Positions 6,518-7,296 of a stretch of 7,296 nt of DNA are shown here, piece after piece. The notes beneath the pieces were generated by a model. The model saw only the letters and a list, made by a program, of their open reading frames with translations. It did no database searches and was not told the origin of the DNA. The DNA is from JBBIRM01 sp037441765 (GTDB lineage Bacteria; Desulfobacterota; BSN033; UBA1163). Every line of letters starts with the position of its first letter. Position 1 is the stretch's first letter. The DNA lies in contig JBBIRM010000150.1 in assembly GCA_037441765.1 (NCBI GenBank), positions 1-7,296 of the forward strand. The letters are read 5' to 3'. The position numbers were made by a program, and so were the translations under genes.

Positions 6518-6547
6518 TTGACAGGATTTTTAAGCCTGTGGTAGATT
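6518..6547 (+). promoter_or_regulatory. Sigma70-type promoter of the isoaspartyl methyltransferase gene
   Basis: A perfect -35 TTGACA (6518-6523), an 18-base spacer and a -10 TAGATT (6542-6547, 4 of 6 matches) directly preceded by a TGn extension (6539-6541). Only 7 bases separate the -10 box from the ATG at 6555, so transcription would start at or next to the start codon. This is the best promoter in the window. Confidence 0.6.
6521..6539. repeat. Short inverted repeat inside the promoter spacer
   Basis: ACAGG (6521-6525) and CCTGT (6535-6539) are perfect inverted copies 9 bases apart. They overlap the last three bases of the -35 box and most of the spacer. A repressor operator is possible, but 5-bp arms occur often by chance. 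Confidence 0.25.
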
Positions 6548-6554
6548 AATTTCG

Positions 6555-7295
6555 ATGGTAAAGGAGAGAGTTTTTATACCGATTTTTCTTGCCTTTTTTA
6601 TGTTTTTTGCCAATTGCAAGGACAGAAAAATGTATCCCGATTCAAGTCCTGAGAGAGATTTCAAAGCCATGCGTGAAAGGATGGTGGAAACTCAGATTAA
6701 AGCAAGGGGGGTGAAGGACCCCCGTGTCCTATCTGCTCTATTAAAAGTAGAACGCCATCTCTTCGTTCCCGAAGAATTCCACTCCTCTGCCTACTCTGAT
6801 CAACCCCTTCCCATTGGCGAAGGACAGACCATCTCTCAACCCTACATTGTTGCCCTCATGACAGAACTCTTGGAGTTGAAAGGGGATGAGAAGGTCTTGG
6901 AAATTGGTACCGGATCAGGCTATCAGGCAGCTATCCTTGCAGAAGTGGCTAAAGAAGTCTACAGTATTGAAATCATCGAATCCCTTGCCACCTCCGCAAA
7001 AAAACTGCTTCAAGAGCTGGGTTATAAGAACATCCATATCAAGGCGGGGGACGGATATTTAGGATGGCCTGAGGTGGCCCCATTTGATGCCATCATCGTG
7101 ACCTGCGCACCTGATCATATTCCCAAGCCATTGATAGAACAGTTAAAGGAGGGTGGCCGAATGGTCCTTCCAGTTGGAACCTACTCTCAAGAATTAAAAA
7201 AGATTGTTAAGCGCTCAGGAAAGATTGAGACGACCAATGTTTTACCCGTAATCTTCGTCCCAATGACCGGCGAAGGCGTAAAACAGAAGAGATGA
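6555..7295 (+). CDS. pcm: Protein-L-isoaspartate O-methyltransferase with N-terminal export-like extension
   Basis: A 246-residue protein; the enzyme methylates isoaspartyl residues in damaged proteins with S-adenosylmethionine so that they can revert to Asp. Catalytic core: ARGVKDPRVLSAL (50-62), the substrate-site GQTISQP (90-96), AdoMet motif I VLEIGTGSGYQ (114-124), the acidic ribose-binding residue in YSIE (136-139), GDGYLGW (165-171), FDAIIVTCAP (177-186) and GGRMVLPVG (200-208). E. coli Pcm has 208 residues and begins where residue 39-43 lies here. The extra 38 or so residues are a basic start, a hydrophobic stretch (7-19) and FANC (18-21), a signal peptide or imperfect lipobox. The ATG at 6555 has no Shine-Dalgarno but fits a leaderless transcript. 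Internal ATGs at 6669 or 6681 would give a standard cytoplasmic enzyme. The gene is divergent from the TPR operon. The final bases read ATGA, so a following gene could begin at 7292. Confidence 0.93.
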   Translation: MVKERVFIPIFLAFFMFFANCKDRKMYPDSSPERDFKAMRERMVETQIKARGVKDPRVLSALLKVERHLFVPEEFHSSAYSDQPLPIGEGQTISQPYIVALMTELLELKGDEKVLEIGTGSGYQAAILAEVAKEVYSIEIIESLATSAKKLLQELGYKNIHIKAGDGYLGWPEVAPFDAIIVTCAPDHIPKPLIEQLKEGGRMVLPVGTYSQELKKIVKRSGKIETTNVLPVIFVPMTGEGVKQKR

Positions 7296-7296
7296 T

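Noticed and set aside
7292..7296. ATG overlapping the pcm stop codon as ATGA, possibly the start of a coupled next gene
   Set aside because: Only five bases are in the window and the upstream GAAGAG is a weak ribosome binding site, so no gene can be supported.

Overview
The window reads as ordinary chromosomal DNA of a diderm (Gram-negative) bacterium. It encodes an ADP-heptose-type glycosyltransferase, a TonB/TolA-type envelope-spanning protein, a large Sec-exported TPR protein and the divisome protein FtsB. Moderate base composition, a YbgC-like thioesterase and an anaerobe-style radical SAM protein suggest a Desulfobacterota (former Deltaproteobacteria) or Nitrospirota-like lineage, but this is inference. 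No rRNA, tRNA, CRISPR array, transposon or phage gene was seen, and coding density is very high.

Layout. Six genes lie on the minus strand and are read from position 6450 down to 1. They are a 1008-residue exported TPR protein (6450-3424), a TonB-like membrane-anchored protein starting with TTG (3427-2615), FtsB/DivIC (2618-2313), a radical SAM protein (2316-1441), a YbgC-type thioesterase (1378-977) and a family 9 glycosyltransferase cut by the window edge (909-1). The first four are joined by successive 4-base stop/start overlaps (TTGA, ATGA, ATGA), which implies one translationally coupled transcript. The thioesterase follows after a gap of about 60 bases. A weak hairpin with a T-run and a promoter-like sequence separate it from the glycosyltransferase, which may therefore be its own unit. 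On the plus strand, divergent from the TPR gene across a 104-base promoter region, lies a protein-L-isoaspartate O-methyltransferase (6555-7295) with an added N-terminal hydrophobic segment.

How the genes may work together. In E. coli the TPR protein CpoB and the TonB-like protein TolA couple septal peptidoglycan synthesis to outer-membrane constriction, and ybgC heads that operon. Here a giant TPR protein, a TonB/TolA-like protein and FtsB are translationally coupled, with a YbgC-like gene downstream and no TolQ/R/B/Pal or ExbB/D in view. The most interesting hypothesis is a Tol/CpoB-like envelope-constriction module wired directly to the divisome. The TonB-like protein lacks the SxxxH membrane motif needed for proton-motive-force coupling, so a structural role is more likely than an energised one.

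A second theme is translation initiation. The three genes that would be first on their transcripts (TPR, methyltransferase, glycosyltransferase) have no visible Shine-Dalgarno sequence. Each has a promoter-like -10 box only 7-12 bases before its ATG, which suggests leaderless or near-leaderless mRNAs. Several genes inside the operon have good Shine-Dalgarno sites.
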